A DNA stretch of 19,684 nucleotides from Oceanipulchritudo sp049975345 (GCA_049975345.1 JBNGDP010000068.1:1-19684); one strand, 5' to 3'. Positions 1-7,884 are shown, counted from the stretch's first letter. Notes: generated by a model from the letters alone, not told the origin. Program-made: numbers and translations.

Positions 1-95
1 AGCGATACTTAGGCAAAGCCACGTGGAACCGGTATTACCCCTTTTGATTGAGCGTATCAGGGCAACTTTTATCCACTTCCCCGGGGATTGCGCTT

Positions 96-124
96 TTGAC
101 CCTTTAAGGGGATTCCCTTAAAAA
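96..124 (+). promoter_or_regulatory. Candidate sigma70-type promoter with an operator-like palindrome in its spacer
   Basis: TTGACC (96-101) and TAAAAA (119-124) are separated by 17 bases, about 45 bases before the first start codon. Each hexamer has at least four matches to the TTGACA/TATAAT consensus. A perfect 8-bp inverted repeat (arms TTTAAGGG and CCCTTAAA, loop GATT, 103-122) fills the spacer and touches the -10 box, a classic place for an operator. This is a pattern match only. The organism's promoter consensus is not known from the window. Confidence 0.4.
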
Positions 125-152
125 AATAAACCGGAATCCAACCAGAAAACAA

Positions 153-163
153 AAGGAGGAAGG
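153..163 (+). promoter_or_regulatory. Strong ribosome binding site for the beta-helix protein gene
   Basis: AAGGAGGAAGG lies just before the ATG at 170. The GGAGG core ends 10 bases upstream of the start codon. It is one of the few strong Shine-Dalgarno sites in the window and fixes the start of the first gene. Confidence 0.8.
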
Positions 164-169
164 TTCCAT

Positions 170-1744
170 ATGAAAGCGATATACTACTCCATACGACGGT
201 GCGCGGTCGTCCTTTCGATCGCCGCCCTTATTACCACGGCGGCCATGGCGGTGGTCCCGGGTGAAATGAATTACCAGGGTCGTTTAACCGATTCGGCGGG
301 AGTTCTCCTCAACGGCACCCCGCAAATGACCTTCACGATATACGATGCAGCATCGGTACCCCTGTGGACCGAGATCCAACCCTCCGTTTTCGTGAAAAAC
401 GGCCTCTTCTCGGTGCAGCTCGGATCGGTGAATCCGATCCCGCCGGCCATTTTCGATGGCAGCACGCGGTTTCTGGGAATTGCTGTGGCGGGCGATCCGG
501 AAATGACGCCCCGGTTCCCGTTGACGACGGTGCCTTACGCCTTCCGGGCGGAAAACGCCAGCGTCAACTACGCCCAGGTCTTCACCGTGGCGCTGAGCGG
601 GGGTGACTTCACCTCGATCAACGCCGCCCTTGCGGCCTGCGCGCCGGGGTTGCGATACCTCATCCGGGTGATGCCCGGCAATTACCCTGAAACGGTCGAT
701 CTGTACACGGCGGGCTCGACCATTCACCTCAAGGGGGCCGGACGCAATGTGACGACGATCCAGGGCAGCGTGCGCCTGCGGGGGGATTCGCTGCTGCAGG
801 GCTTCCGGATTGAACAGGGGGTGGAATGTTGGATGACCATTCCGGATAATCCCACGATCCTGCTCAATACCATCACCAACGATGCGAGGGGCGATTTCGC
901 CACCAAGGGGGACGGTATCTACGTGCATGAGTCGAATCCGTGGATCAAGGAGAACATCATCTTCGAATGCTACCGGTTTGGCGTCTACTGCGACGGGCCG
1001 GATGCGAATCCGTGGATCCTCGCCAACATCATAGCGGACAACGGTCAAGGGTTTGACCCGGCGGCGCCCGATTTGGTGGGGGGCATCCGCTGCGACCGCG
1101 CTTCCCCGACAATCAGCAACAACAAGATCCTGCGGAACAACCGCTACGGGATTCATGTCGGGGGAAGTGAATTCCCGGCTGAGCCGACGATTGATGACAA
1201 CGTCATCGCCTACACGATTCCCCAGATGCCGGATGTCCTGGACAATCCCTACGGTCCGAACCGCGACGGGGTCGGCATCCAGATCGGGGACGTGAACATG
1301 GATCCGGTAGCGATGTATGCCGAGCCGCGGGTGTACGCCAACGACATGTACAAGAACAGCTGCGCCATCCGCATCGAGGCGGCGGCCCAGCCCTCGATCC
1401 ACGGGAACAATATCAACTACAACGACGAGGAAGGCATTGTCTGTCTGGCCAACCCCGCATCGAAGGATATTGTCATCAAGAGCAACTACCTGCACAGCAA
1501 CGGACAGGCGCCGGGTATCGGGATGAACCTGGGCATCGCCAATGATTCCCGTCCGATCGTCACGCACAACAACTTCGGCGACCTGCCGGGGGCGCCGGGG
1601 CTGATCGACATCCACTACGCCTACAACTTTGGCGGGGTCACGCCGGTGTTGAGCTACAACGTCTACAATGTCATCGTGCGCAATGTTCCGGTTGGGACCG
1701 GAAACTACAACACGGACCGCAACGGCGCCATGATCAATCCCTGA
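170..1744 (+). CDS. Secreted right-handed beta-helix protein with N-terminal YQGRL domain
   Basis: The 524-residue protein starts with a signal peptide (arginines near residues 9-10, hydrophobic core about 12-26, Ala-rich end near AAMA), so it is exported. Residues about 30-125 form a domain found at the N-terminus of many bacterial surface proteins: it opens with MNYQGRLTD and closes with TPRFPLTTVPYAFRAENA. From about residue 135 the sequence reads as a pectin-lyase/NosD-like parallel beta-helix, with coils of the form xxPxIxxNxIxxN (for example NPWILANII, SPTISNNKI, EPTIDDNVI, QPSIHGNNI). No catalytic residues of a known polysaccharide lyase could be assigned, so binding, structural and carbohydrate-active roles are all possible. 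A strong ribosome binding site supports the ATG at 170. It is followed 41 bases later by another secreted protein gene and probably heads a four-gene operon. Export and fold are well supported; substrate is unknown. Confidence 0.88.
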   Translation: MKAIYYSIRRCAVVLSIAALITTAAMAVVPGEMNYQGRLTDSAGVLLNGTPQMTFTIYDAASVPLWTEIQPSVFVKNGLFSVQLGSVNPIPPAIFDGSTRFLGIAVAGDPEMTPRFPLTTVPYAFRAENASVNYAQVFTVALSGGDFTSINAALAACAPGLRYLIRVMPGNYPETVDLYTAGSTIHLKGAGRNVTTIQGSVRLRGDSLLQGFRIEQGVECWMTIPDNPTILLNTITNDARGDFATKGDGIYVHESNPWIKENIIFECYRFGVYCDGPDANPWILANIIADNGQGFDPAAPDLVGGIRCDRASPTISNNKILRNNRYGIHVGGSEFPAEPTIDDNVIAYTIPQMPDVLDNPYGPNRDGVGIQIGDVNMDPVAMYAEPRVYANDMYKNSCAIRIEAAAQPSIHGNNINYNDEEGIVCLANPASKDIVIKSNYLHSNGQAPGIGMNLGIANDSRPIVTHNNFGDLPGAPGLIDIHYAYNFGGVTPVLSYNVYNVIVRNVPVGTGNYNTDRNGAMINP

Positions 1745-1771
1745 CAGCCGCGGCTGCTGAATGCGATCAAC

Positions 1772-1777
1772 AGGAGG
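1772..1777 (+). promoter_or_regulatory. Ribosome binding site that decides the start of the second gene
   Basis: AGGAGG sits 8 bases before the ATG at 1786. An in-frame GTG at 1777 overlaps this site and cannot use it, so the ATG is the better start. Confidence 0.75.
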
Positions 1778-1785
1778 TGAAAAAA

Positions 1786-2706
1786 ATGAAATATCACCAG
1801 ACATTCGCTAAAGCCGTTGTGGTGGCCGGGCTGGTCCTCGCCACGGCCCTGTCGGCGGCGGTCCGCTCCAGCCCGAACTACACGATGGTGACGGACACCT
1901 ACGGCGGGGGCGGCGAAATGGCCTCAAGCCCGAATTTCGGCCTTGATTGCAGCGTGGGGGGCGGCACCGCGCTCGGAAGAGGGTTGAGCGGCAACCACGA
2001 CCTGTTCTCCGGCTACATCGCCCAGTTGTACGAGTTCACGAGCCTGAGCGTGACGGCCCAGTTCGCCTCGGTGAACGAGGAAACCACCAACCAGCTCTAT
2101 GCGACCGCGGTGGCGGGCGACGGATCGCTGCTTCCCCTGCCGGGAACCAGCGTGACCTGGACGCCCTACGCCGGTGCCATCGCCAGCATCAACGCCTCCG
2201 GCCTGGCCCTGGCCGACGCGGTATACCAGAACGAGAATGCCACCGCCAAGGGGGACTGGATGGGGCTGAGCGATATCGAGATGTTCCAGGTCTTGAACAA
2301 TGATCCGGACAACTACCTCACCTACGGTGCGGACGGTTTGCCGGACACATGGCAGATCCTGCACTTCGGCCTGCCTCCCAACAGCGACGCCGGTCCCTCC
2401 CAGAATCCGGACCACGATCCGGATCCGAACTACGACGAGTGGCTGGCCGGTGGCGATCCGAATGATCCGGCGGACTTCTTCCGCCTCGTCATCACGGGCA
2501 AGGATCCCGGCACAAACACCGCCTATCTGCAACTGCGCCGGATCATCCCGGACCGCGACTACACGCTGAAAAAGAGCACCGATCTGTCCTCATGGACGGA
2601 CATCTCGACCTTCGACACCACCGTGACCGTCGAGCCGTACGACTTCTCAACGACCTCGGCCACCGGCCCGAAGGACATGTACGAAGTGGAGGTCAGCCTG
2701 CCGTAA
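1786..2706 (+). CDS. Secreted protein with verrucomicrobial-type C-terminal module
   Basis: The product is 306 residues when started at the ATG preceded by AGGAGG. An N-terminal signal peptide (hydrophobic VVVAGLVLATALSA) directs export. Residues about 25-85 contain a SSPNYTMVTDTYGGGGEMASSPNF stretch, written here as two halves SSPNYTMVTDTYGGG and GEMASSPNF, that recurs in secreted proteins of this phylum as far as I recognise it. The middle (about 88-165) may be an Ig-like fold. Near residues 180-230 there is a Ca-binding-like hinge (DGLPDTWQ, then DPDPNYDEWLAGGDPNDP). The last 75 residues match the C-terminal module seen in three other proteins of the window (YTLKKSTDLSSWTDIS and a terminal YEVEVSLP). 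No enzyme motif is visible. It lies 41 bases after the beta-helix gene and 9 bases before the MBL hydrolase gene, so co-transcription is likely. Function is unknown; an extracellular or surface-bound role is inferred. Confidence 0.82.
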   Translation: MKYHQTFAKAVVVAGLVLATALSAAVRSSPNYTMVTDTYGGGGEMASSPNFGLDCSVGGGTALGRGLSGNHDLFSGYIAQLYEFTSLSVTAQFASVNEETTNQLYATAVAGDGSLLPLPGTSVTWTPYAGAIASINASGLALADAVYQNENATAKGDWMGLSDIEMFQVLNNDPDNYLTYGADGLPDTWQILHFGLPPNSDAGPSQNPDHDPDPNYDEWLAGGDPNDPADFFRLVITGKDPGTNTAYLQLRRIIPDRDYTLKKSTDLSSWTDISTFDTTVTVEPYDFSTTSATGPKDMYEVEVSLP

Positions 2707-2715
2707 ACAGCCTTT

Positions 2716-3576
2716 ATGCAGTCGAGTGGAAACATTAAAGTGACCCTGCTGGTGGAAAACACCGCAAGGGGGAGGGGGATTTTGGCCGAACACGGCCTGG
2801 CCTGGTGGATTGAGAACCCCGCCGGGAAACTCCTCTTCGACACCGGGCAGGGGCAGGTGCTGGAGCGAAATGCCGAAATCTGCGGCATTGCGCTGGAAGA
2901 GGCTGCCGCCGTGGTCCTGAGCCATGGCCACTACGACCACGTGGGCGCCCTGGAAAGAGTGCTTTCCAGGGCACCCAAGGCAAGCGTGTTCCTGCACCCG
3001 GGCGCCCTGCAGAAACGTTACAGCGGGGCGCCGGGAGGGCGGACCCGCGAAGTCAACGAACCGTTCCTCTATGACGGGGGTCTGGAACACAAGGCGGACC
3101 GGATTGTCCCCACCAGGGAAGCCATGGAGGTCATGGATGGGATCCACGTCACGGGGGAAGTTCCCCGCATTACCGATTATGAGGATACGGGAGGGGATTT
3201 TTACCTCGATGCCGATGGGCTTGTGCGGGATCCGATCATCGATGACCAGTCGATCTATTTCCAGAGCGATCGCGGCACGGTCCTCATCCTGGGCTGTGCC
3301 CATGCGGGGGTGGTCAATACCATGCTGCATGTCGCCAACCTGACCGGCAGGGACAGGATCCACGCGGTCATGGGGGGCATGCACCTTCTGCATGCCGATC
3401 CGGAACGCCTTCAGATGACCTACGAGGTTTTCCGGAAAATGGATGTCGCCCTGATCGCGCCGTGCCACTGCACCGGAATCCGCGCGGTGGCCGGATTCTG
3501 GAACAGCTTCCCGGACCAATGCGTCGAGGCGCATGCCGGGAAGGAATTCAAGTTCAACCTGAAAAAACAATCATGA
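2716..3576 (+). CDS. MBL-fold metallo-hydrolase, dihydropterin-synthase-like (COG1237 type)
   Basis: The 286-residue protein has the metallo-beta-lactamase metal site HGHYDH (H70, H72, D74, H75) and the later elements of the COG1237 subgroup: DDQSIYF (176-182), GCAHAG (193-198), GGMHL (220-224) and HCTG (251-254). In archaea, members are annotated as 7,8-dihydropterin-6-yl-methyl-4-(beta-D-ribofuranosyl)aminobenzene-5'-phosphate synthase, a methanopterin enzyme. That pathway is not expected here, so the true substrate is open. It has no signal peptide and should be cytosolic. Nine bases separate it from the secreted protein gene upstream. Its stop codon overlaps the ATPase start as ATGA, so the two are translationally coupled and probably act together. 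There is no good ribosome binding site before the ATG at 2716; an in-frame GTG at 2740 is an alternative. Family assignment is strong; substrate is not. Confidence 0.88.
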   Translation: MQSSGNIKVTLLVENTARGRGILAEHGLAWWIENPAGKLLFDTGQGQVLERNAEICGIALEEAAAVVLSHGHYDHVGALERVLSRAPKASVFLHPGALQKRYSGAPGGRTREVNEPFLYDGGLEHKADRIVPTREAMEVMDGIHVTGEVPRITDYEDTGGDFYLDADGLVRDPIIDDQSIYFQSDRGTVLILGCAHAGVVNTMLHVANLTGRDRIHAVMGGMHLLHADPERLQMTYEVFRKMDVALIAPCHCTGIRAVAGFWNSFPDQCVEAHAGKEFKFNLKKQS

Positions 3577-4478
3577 AATATCCGAAACAACTCGAAGGGA
3601 AGAAAATCTGTTTTCTCGGCAAGGGCGGGGCCGGGAAAAGCACCTGCCTGATCCTCACGGCGAAAGCGCTTGCGGAATCCGGATGTCAGGTTTGCGTACT
3701 GGATTCCGACTCGACGAACCTTGGCCTGTACCGGGCGCTGGGCATTCCCCGCGCTCCGGAACCCTTGATGAACCACTTCGGGGGGATGGTTTTCCAGGGC
3801 GGGCGCATCACCTGCCCGGTCGATGATCCCAGCCTGCTCGAGAATGCCCACATCGATCTGCGCGATCTGCCCGATCGATACAAGATGGGCGGCCATGATG
3901 GAATCGTCCTCCTGCAGGGTGGCAAGCTGGCGGACTTCGGCGTCGGGGCCGGGTGTGACGGCCCCATCGTCAAACTGTCGAGGGATTTGCGCGTCACCGA
4001 CGGCGGCCGGCCCGTGACCCTGCTGGTCGACTTCAAGGCCGGACTGGAGGACTTCTCAAGGGGAGCCCTGGTCGCCATGGACGCGCTGGTCGCGGTATGC
4101 GATCCCTCCATGGCCGGTATCCAGATTGCCATTACCTTGCAACAGGTCCTGGAACGTCAGCGGCACGGGGACCTGCCGGCCACCGGTCACCTGGAATCCC
4201 CGGATCTTGTCGAACTGGCCCGGAGGCTGTACCGCGAATCGCGCATTGATTGCCTGCACGTTGTCCTCAACAAGGTGCCCGACCCGGAAACCGGGGCGAT
4301 CATGAGGGAGCGCCTGGAGGCAGCCGGCCTGGAGGTGGCAACGGTCCTGCCGGATACCCCGGCGCTGCGCAAGGCATGGCTGCGGGAGGAACCCCTGTCC
4401 CTGGATCCCTTCCGGGAGGAAATGGAACAGCTCCTCCGCCATTTGGCCGGCGAATCAACGCTCGCCGCCCAACAGTGA
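3573..4478 (+). CDS. CooC/MinD-type P-loop ATPase
   Basis: The start is set by the ATGA overlap with the MBL gene, giving 301 residues. The deviant Walker A motif GKGGAGKST (16-24) with its signature lysine, the switch-like VLDSDSTNLG (42-51) and LLVDFKAGLEDFSRG (150-164) match the SIMIBI ATPases and, within them, CooC, which inserts nickel into carbon monoxide dehydrogenase. CooC proteins carry a metal-binding CxC near the equivalent of residue 128; here the local sequence is GAGCDGPIVKLSR with a single cysteine, so the usual nickel site is absent or altered. No carbon monoxide dehydrogenase gene is in the window. Pairing with an MBL hydrolase suggests an ATP-driven partner or maturation role, but this is inference. 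The gene's last 24 bases overlap the convergent sirtuin gene. The ATPase family call is firm; the specific role is not. Confidence 0.87.
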   Translation: MKYPKQLEGKKICFLGKGGAGKSTCLILTAKALAESGCQVCVLDSDSTNLGLYRALGIPRAPEPLMNHFGGMVFQGGRITCPVDDPSLLENAHIDLRDLPDRYKMGGHDGIVLLQGGKLADFGVGAGCDGPIVKLSRDLRVTDGGRPVTLLVDFKAGLEDFSRGALVAMDALVAVCDPSMAGIQIAITLQQVLERQRHGDLPATGHLESPDLVELARRLYRESRIDCLHVVLNKVPDPETGAIMRERLEAAGLEVATVLPDTPALRKAWLREEPLSLDPFREEMEQLLRHLAGESTLAAQQ

Positions 4479-5156
4479 ATCCACCAACTGCGGCAGCCCT
4501 GCACAGGCGCTTTTGCCGATGAGAACGGTCCGTTCATCCACAAGTTGCCCGTCAGGGACTTCCGGATTCACGATATAGACCCGGCCCGCATGGACCGCGG
4601 CGGGGACCAGGCCGGCGGCGGGATACACCTGAAGGGAAGTGCCGACCACGAGGAGAAGCTCCGCCTTCCGGACGATCTCCAGGGCGCGGTGGATTTCCGT
4701 CACCATTTCCCCGAACCAGACCACATGGGGCCGCAGCTGACTCCCCTTTTCACAGAGATCCCCGATCCGGATGTCCCGGTCCCCCAGCTCGTACAACAGG
4801 GAAGGATCCACCGAGCTGCGCGCCTTCATCAGTTCCCCGTGCAGGTGCAGGATTTCCTGGGAACCGGCCCGCTCATGCAGGTCGTCCACGTTCTGGGTGA
4901 CAATGGTGACCCGGAAGCGCGTTTCCAGCCGAACAAGGGCGCGGTGGGCGGCATTGGGCCGGACGCCGCGCAACCGCCGCCGGCGCCAGTTGTAGAAACG
5001 AAGGACCAGTTCCGGATCCCGTTCCCATGCCTCGGGGGTGGCCACTTCAAAGACATTGTGGCCCTCCCACAGCCCACCGTTCCCGCGAAAGGTTGGCAGC
5101 CCGCTTTCGGCGCTGATTCCGGAACCGGTCAGGACAACCAATCGCGGCAGGGACAT
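4455..5156 (-). CDS. cobB: Sir2-family NAD-dependent protein deacylase (CobB-like)
   Basis: The 233-residue protein removes acyl groups from lysines using NAD. Sirtuin motifs appear in order: GSGISAESGLPTFRG (11-25), TQNVDDLHERAG (87-98), the catalytic histidine in LHLHGEL (His106), LRPHVVWFGEM (141-151) and GTSLQVYPA (172-180). Tyr55 and Arg58 in FYNWRRR match the Y-x-x-R pair that lets class III sirtuins such as E. coli CobB and SIRT5 accept succinyl or malonyl lysine. The four zinc-binding cysteines expected between about 112 and 140 are reduced to one (Cys135), so the zinc ribbon seems lost. It starts 21 bases after the stop of a large secreted protein gene on the same strand, so they may share a transcript, and it converges on the ATPase gene with a 24-bp 3' overlap. 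No clear ribosome binding site was seen. Cytosolic. Confidence 0.93.
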   Translation of the reverse strand: MSLPRLVVLTGSGISAESGLPTFRGNGGLWEGHNVFEVATPEAWERDPELVLRFYNWRRRRLRGVRPNAAHRALVRLETRFRVTIVTQNVDDLHERAGSQEILHLHGELMKARSSVDPSLLYELGDRDIRIGDLCEKGSQLRPHVVWFGEMVTEIHRALEIVRKAELLLVVGTSLQVYPAAGLVPAAVHAGRVYIVNPEVPDGQLVDERTVLIGKSACAGLPQLVDSLLGGER

Positions 5157-5177
5157 GGTGTCAGGAAAATCCGCGGA

Positions 5178-7811
5178 TCAACGCGGATCCAGACGGACCC
5201 GGCCGAACTGGCGGTCACCGGCCGGCAGGGTCACCTCGATATTACCGGAGACTTCCTGCCGGGGCGGATCCACCTCCACCGGGGTCCAGGGATCCACCTC
5301 CCCGACATCCGCGGAGGCCTCCACCGTGGCAGTCACGCCGGAGACGTACTCCGCCCGCTTGAATTGCAGCACCCCGCTGGCGTTGATCCCATAATCGAGA
5401 AGGGCCACCGCATCCGGAACCAGGGGATCCAGGCCGGCATAGTACTCGAAGATGTTCCTGATCGTGTCGAGATCCTCATCCCCTTCATCATCCAGGATGC
5501 TGAATTCGCTTTTCCAACCCGGATAGGAGGGCAATACCGTGAAATCAACCGGAGCCGAACTGGAGGTGTTCTCGGCATAATCCATGCAGGTGACCCGCAA
5601 CTGGTAGAGGCCACCCGGCAACTGGTCGAGATCGACCTCGAACGACCAGCCATCCAGGGCATCGTAATCCGTGTCCGCCTCAATCCAGGTTGCCCCCCCG
5701 TCCGCGGAAAGTTCGGCCGCCGCGACATAGGCGCCGGCCGGTGGCGACGCGACATTGACGAGAAAGGCACCCCCGACGACTGCCCCACTCAAGGGAGAGC
5801 TAATGACCGGTACAGCAGGGGAAGAGTTGTCTATCCTCAGGGCAACGACGGCCCGACCAGAATAGTCGTCAAGGAAGTCCGAATCCGTCAAGGTGACGCG
5901 GAAATCATACAGCCCATCCGGATAGAGGGTGGTATCGATTGGCTGTCTCCACTCTCCGGGCGTGGAACCGGGGGTCAGGTTGACGGCCGGTTCGGCCACA
6001 GGCGACCAAGTCCCGTTCACGGGATCGCGGATCTCCGTGATCATTCCCGGTATACCTACAAATTCATACAAATGGGTGACCTGCAGCTCGATGGAACCGG
6101 AAACATGCGCCCCGTCCGCAGGCCATTCTATCACCGGAATCGGACAGGGATTGATAAAGAAGATTCCCGAGATATCGTCCAATTCGCCGTTCAGGAAGTT
6201 TATCATCTCCTGCAGGCGGACCTCCTCGCCAGTGGTAATGCCCGGTAAACCGTTATTCAGCTTGTCCTGCAGGTTATCCAGGCCGGTGTAGCTTTCAATG
6301 TAGTTTCCGACCAGGAACAGATTGAGGGAATTTTCCAGGTCATTGTAAGCGAAGCTCTTATCCGGCTCATCAATGTTGGAGTCGAGGATGGTCCGCATCC
6401 CGCCGAGATAAACCCCCGGAATGCCGGATTCGATGGGAGATCCGGGGGCATAGGCCTGGCTGTGCCGCACCCGCACGGTCCCGAAAGCCGTTCCACTGAT
6501 CGCACCCGGGAAGCTGTAATCCACGGAGAGGTTCCAGTCCTCCGTCGGTGGGGTCCGTGGATCCAGGGCCGAGGCGACAATGATGGAGGCCTTGGTTCCG
6601 GCAGGACCACCGATCGGGGTGCTCCAGGTCGCCGAACTCAACGGCGCGCCGAACGGATAGTAGGTGCCGTTTGTCGGGGAAAGGGAAGGAGATCCGGGAT
6701 TCATCGCCCCGTTGAGCCAACCATTGTCAACGAACCATGCGGAAAGCACCGGATCCGCGGGAGGATTGGTGGCGGGCTGCTTCACCACATGGGCAAGCGC
6801 GGAGGTGGCATGGGGCACTGTCTGGAATGCCGGACTGATGACCACACTCGGCTTGAGCGCGGGGCGGGCCGCCTTTTTTCCGGCCGGGGCACCGGCTCCA
6901 GGGCCCACGCCGGCCGGGCCGGCCCCGCCACCACCGCCCGGTTGCTGCCGGTTCAGGGGACGGTGTGGACGCTTGGTCCCGGGATCATCCGGATCCCACG
7001 GGCCGCCTTCCACATCACGGACATAGTCCGGATGGATCAGGTAGTCCTCGGTTTCACCGGTGGGAAAGGATCCGGATCCGTCCCACCCGTCCGGGAGGGG
7101 ATCGGGAACGGGAACCTGGCTGATGGTCATCCGCATCCAGAAGCATTGGGGATCCAGGAGCGCATGCCAGCCCCAGAGGAATTGCTGTGACTGAATCAGC
7201 TGGGTCGTACCGGGGGCCACGCGCACGACCTGGTTGCGCACCGCCCATTCATCCACGGCGCCGGGCACGTAGGCGCCCATGTTCCGCCATTTCCCATCCT
7301 GGTCCCAGTCGATCAGGAGGTTGAAGACGCGGTCCACATCCGGGGCCCCGGCGGGGACCGATACGAAAAAGCTGAGGGTCGCCACCGGCGGCATCTGCGT
7401 GAGGCTGATGAGGAAGGGAATCTCCGGCAGGCCGTTGTCCTTCATGTCGCTGTTGATCAGGTTCTGCCATCCGTCCTCGTCCGTGCTCGTGTCGTTGGCA
7501 TCGGTTTCACGGCTCGGCGGCTGGTCCATCGGGCCGAACCATTCCTGGGTCGTATCGAGATGGTGGATACCGTTCGGATTGATGCGCCCGTTGGTCGTGT
7601 TGTAAAGGGTCGGGAAATTCCCCGTTTCCGAGGACGTCTCGAACAAGAGATCGTAGTAGCTCGGTCCCCCGTCGGGGGCGTCCCCATAGTCCCCTTGCGG
7701 GGCCTGCGCATGGGCGCCGATGGAGGGGGCGAGCATGCCCAGAAGCGCCGGCACAAGAATGGAAAAACGGGGGAAACGCGTCAGTAAATGGGGATCGGTC
7801 ATCGCTTTCAT
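5178..7811 (-). CDS. Large secreted multidomain protein with GEVED and Ig-like domains
   Basis: From the ATG at 7811 the product is 877 residues; in-frame ATGs at 7859 and 7802 are alternatives. The 7811 start puts a signal peptide (RFPRFSILVPALLGMLAPS, ending GAHA) near the N-terminus, and a perfect TTGACA at 7873-7878 would make the 7859 start unlikely. Mature protein begins with GDYGDAPDG, seen in surface proteins of this type. Residues about 235-255 carry a GEVED-domain signature (FPTGETEDYLIHP). A Gly/Pro/Ala-rich low-complexity linker follows (about 274-314). Two Ig-like or bacterial-surface repeats precede a C-terminal hinge (DLDTIRNIFEYYAGLDP) and the shared C-terminal module ending FGRVRLDPR. 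No enzyme motif, PEP-CTERM or LPXTG anchor is visible. A surface or extracellular matrix role is inferred. Confidence 0.8.
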   Translation of the reverse strand: MKAMTDPHLLTRFPRFSILVPALLGMLAPSIGAHAQAPQGDYGDAPDGGPSYYDLLFETSSETGNFPTLYNTTNGRINPNGIHHLDTTQEWFGPMDQPPSRETDANDTSTDEDGWQNLINSDMKDNGLPEIPFLISLTQMPPVATLSFFVSVPAGAPDVDRVFNLLIDWDQDGKWRNMGAYVPGAVDEWAVRNQVVRVAPGTTQLIQSQQFLWGWHALLDPQCFWMRMTISQVPVPDPLPDGWDGSGSFPTGETEDYLIHPDYVRDVEGGPWDPDDPGTKRPHRPLNRQQPGGGGGAGPAGVGPGAGAPAGKKAARPALKPSVVISPAFQTVPHATSALAHVVKQPATNPPADPVLSAWFVDNGWLNGAMNPGSPSLSPTNGTYYPFGAPLSSATWSTPIGGPAGTKASIIVASALDPRTPPTEDWNLSVDYSFPGAISGTAFGTVRVRHSQAYAPGSPIESGIPGVYLGGMRTILDSNIDEPDKSFAYNDLENSLNLFLVGNYIESYTGLDNLQDKLNNGLPGITTGEEVRLQEMINFLNGELDDISGIFFINPCPIPVIEWPADGAHVSGSIELQVTHLYEFVGIPGMITEIRDPVNGTWSPVAEPAVNLTPGSTPGEWRQPIDTTLYPDGLYDFRVTLTDSDFLDDYSGRAVVALRIDNSSPAVPVISSPLSGAVVGGAFLVNVASPPAGAYVAAAELSADGGATWIEADTDYDALDGWSFEVDLDQLPGGLYQLRVTCMDYAENTSSSAPVDFTVLPSYPGWKSEFSILDDEGDEDLDTIRNIFEYYAGLDPLVPDAVALLDYGINASGVLQFKRAEYVSGVTATVEASADVGEVDPWTPVEVDPPRQEVSGNIEVTLPAGDRQFGRVRLDPR

Positions 7812-7884
7812 GCGTATTTGGATACAGAACACGGCCAAAAAGGGCAAGTTCAAAGCCATCCCGAAACCAAACTGTCAAAAAGGA

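Noticed and set aside
284..1804. 506-codon minus-strand frame opposite the beta-helix gene
   Set aside because: It has low-complexity Val/Asp/Arg-rich sequence, no ribosome binding site, and the plus-strand gene has a strong one plus clear repeats.
3573..4478. Plasmid or chromosome partition ATPase (ParA)
   Set aside because: There is no ParB gene or centromere-like repeats nearby, and the DFKAGLEDFSRG region fits CooC better than ParA.
4545..6248. Long plus-strand open frame opposite the sirtuin and the large secreted protein gene
   Set aside because: It is Pro/Gly/His/Arg-rich with no recognisable motif, and lies antisense to two genes with clear family signatures; it is a high-GC shadow frame.
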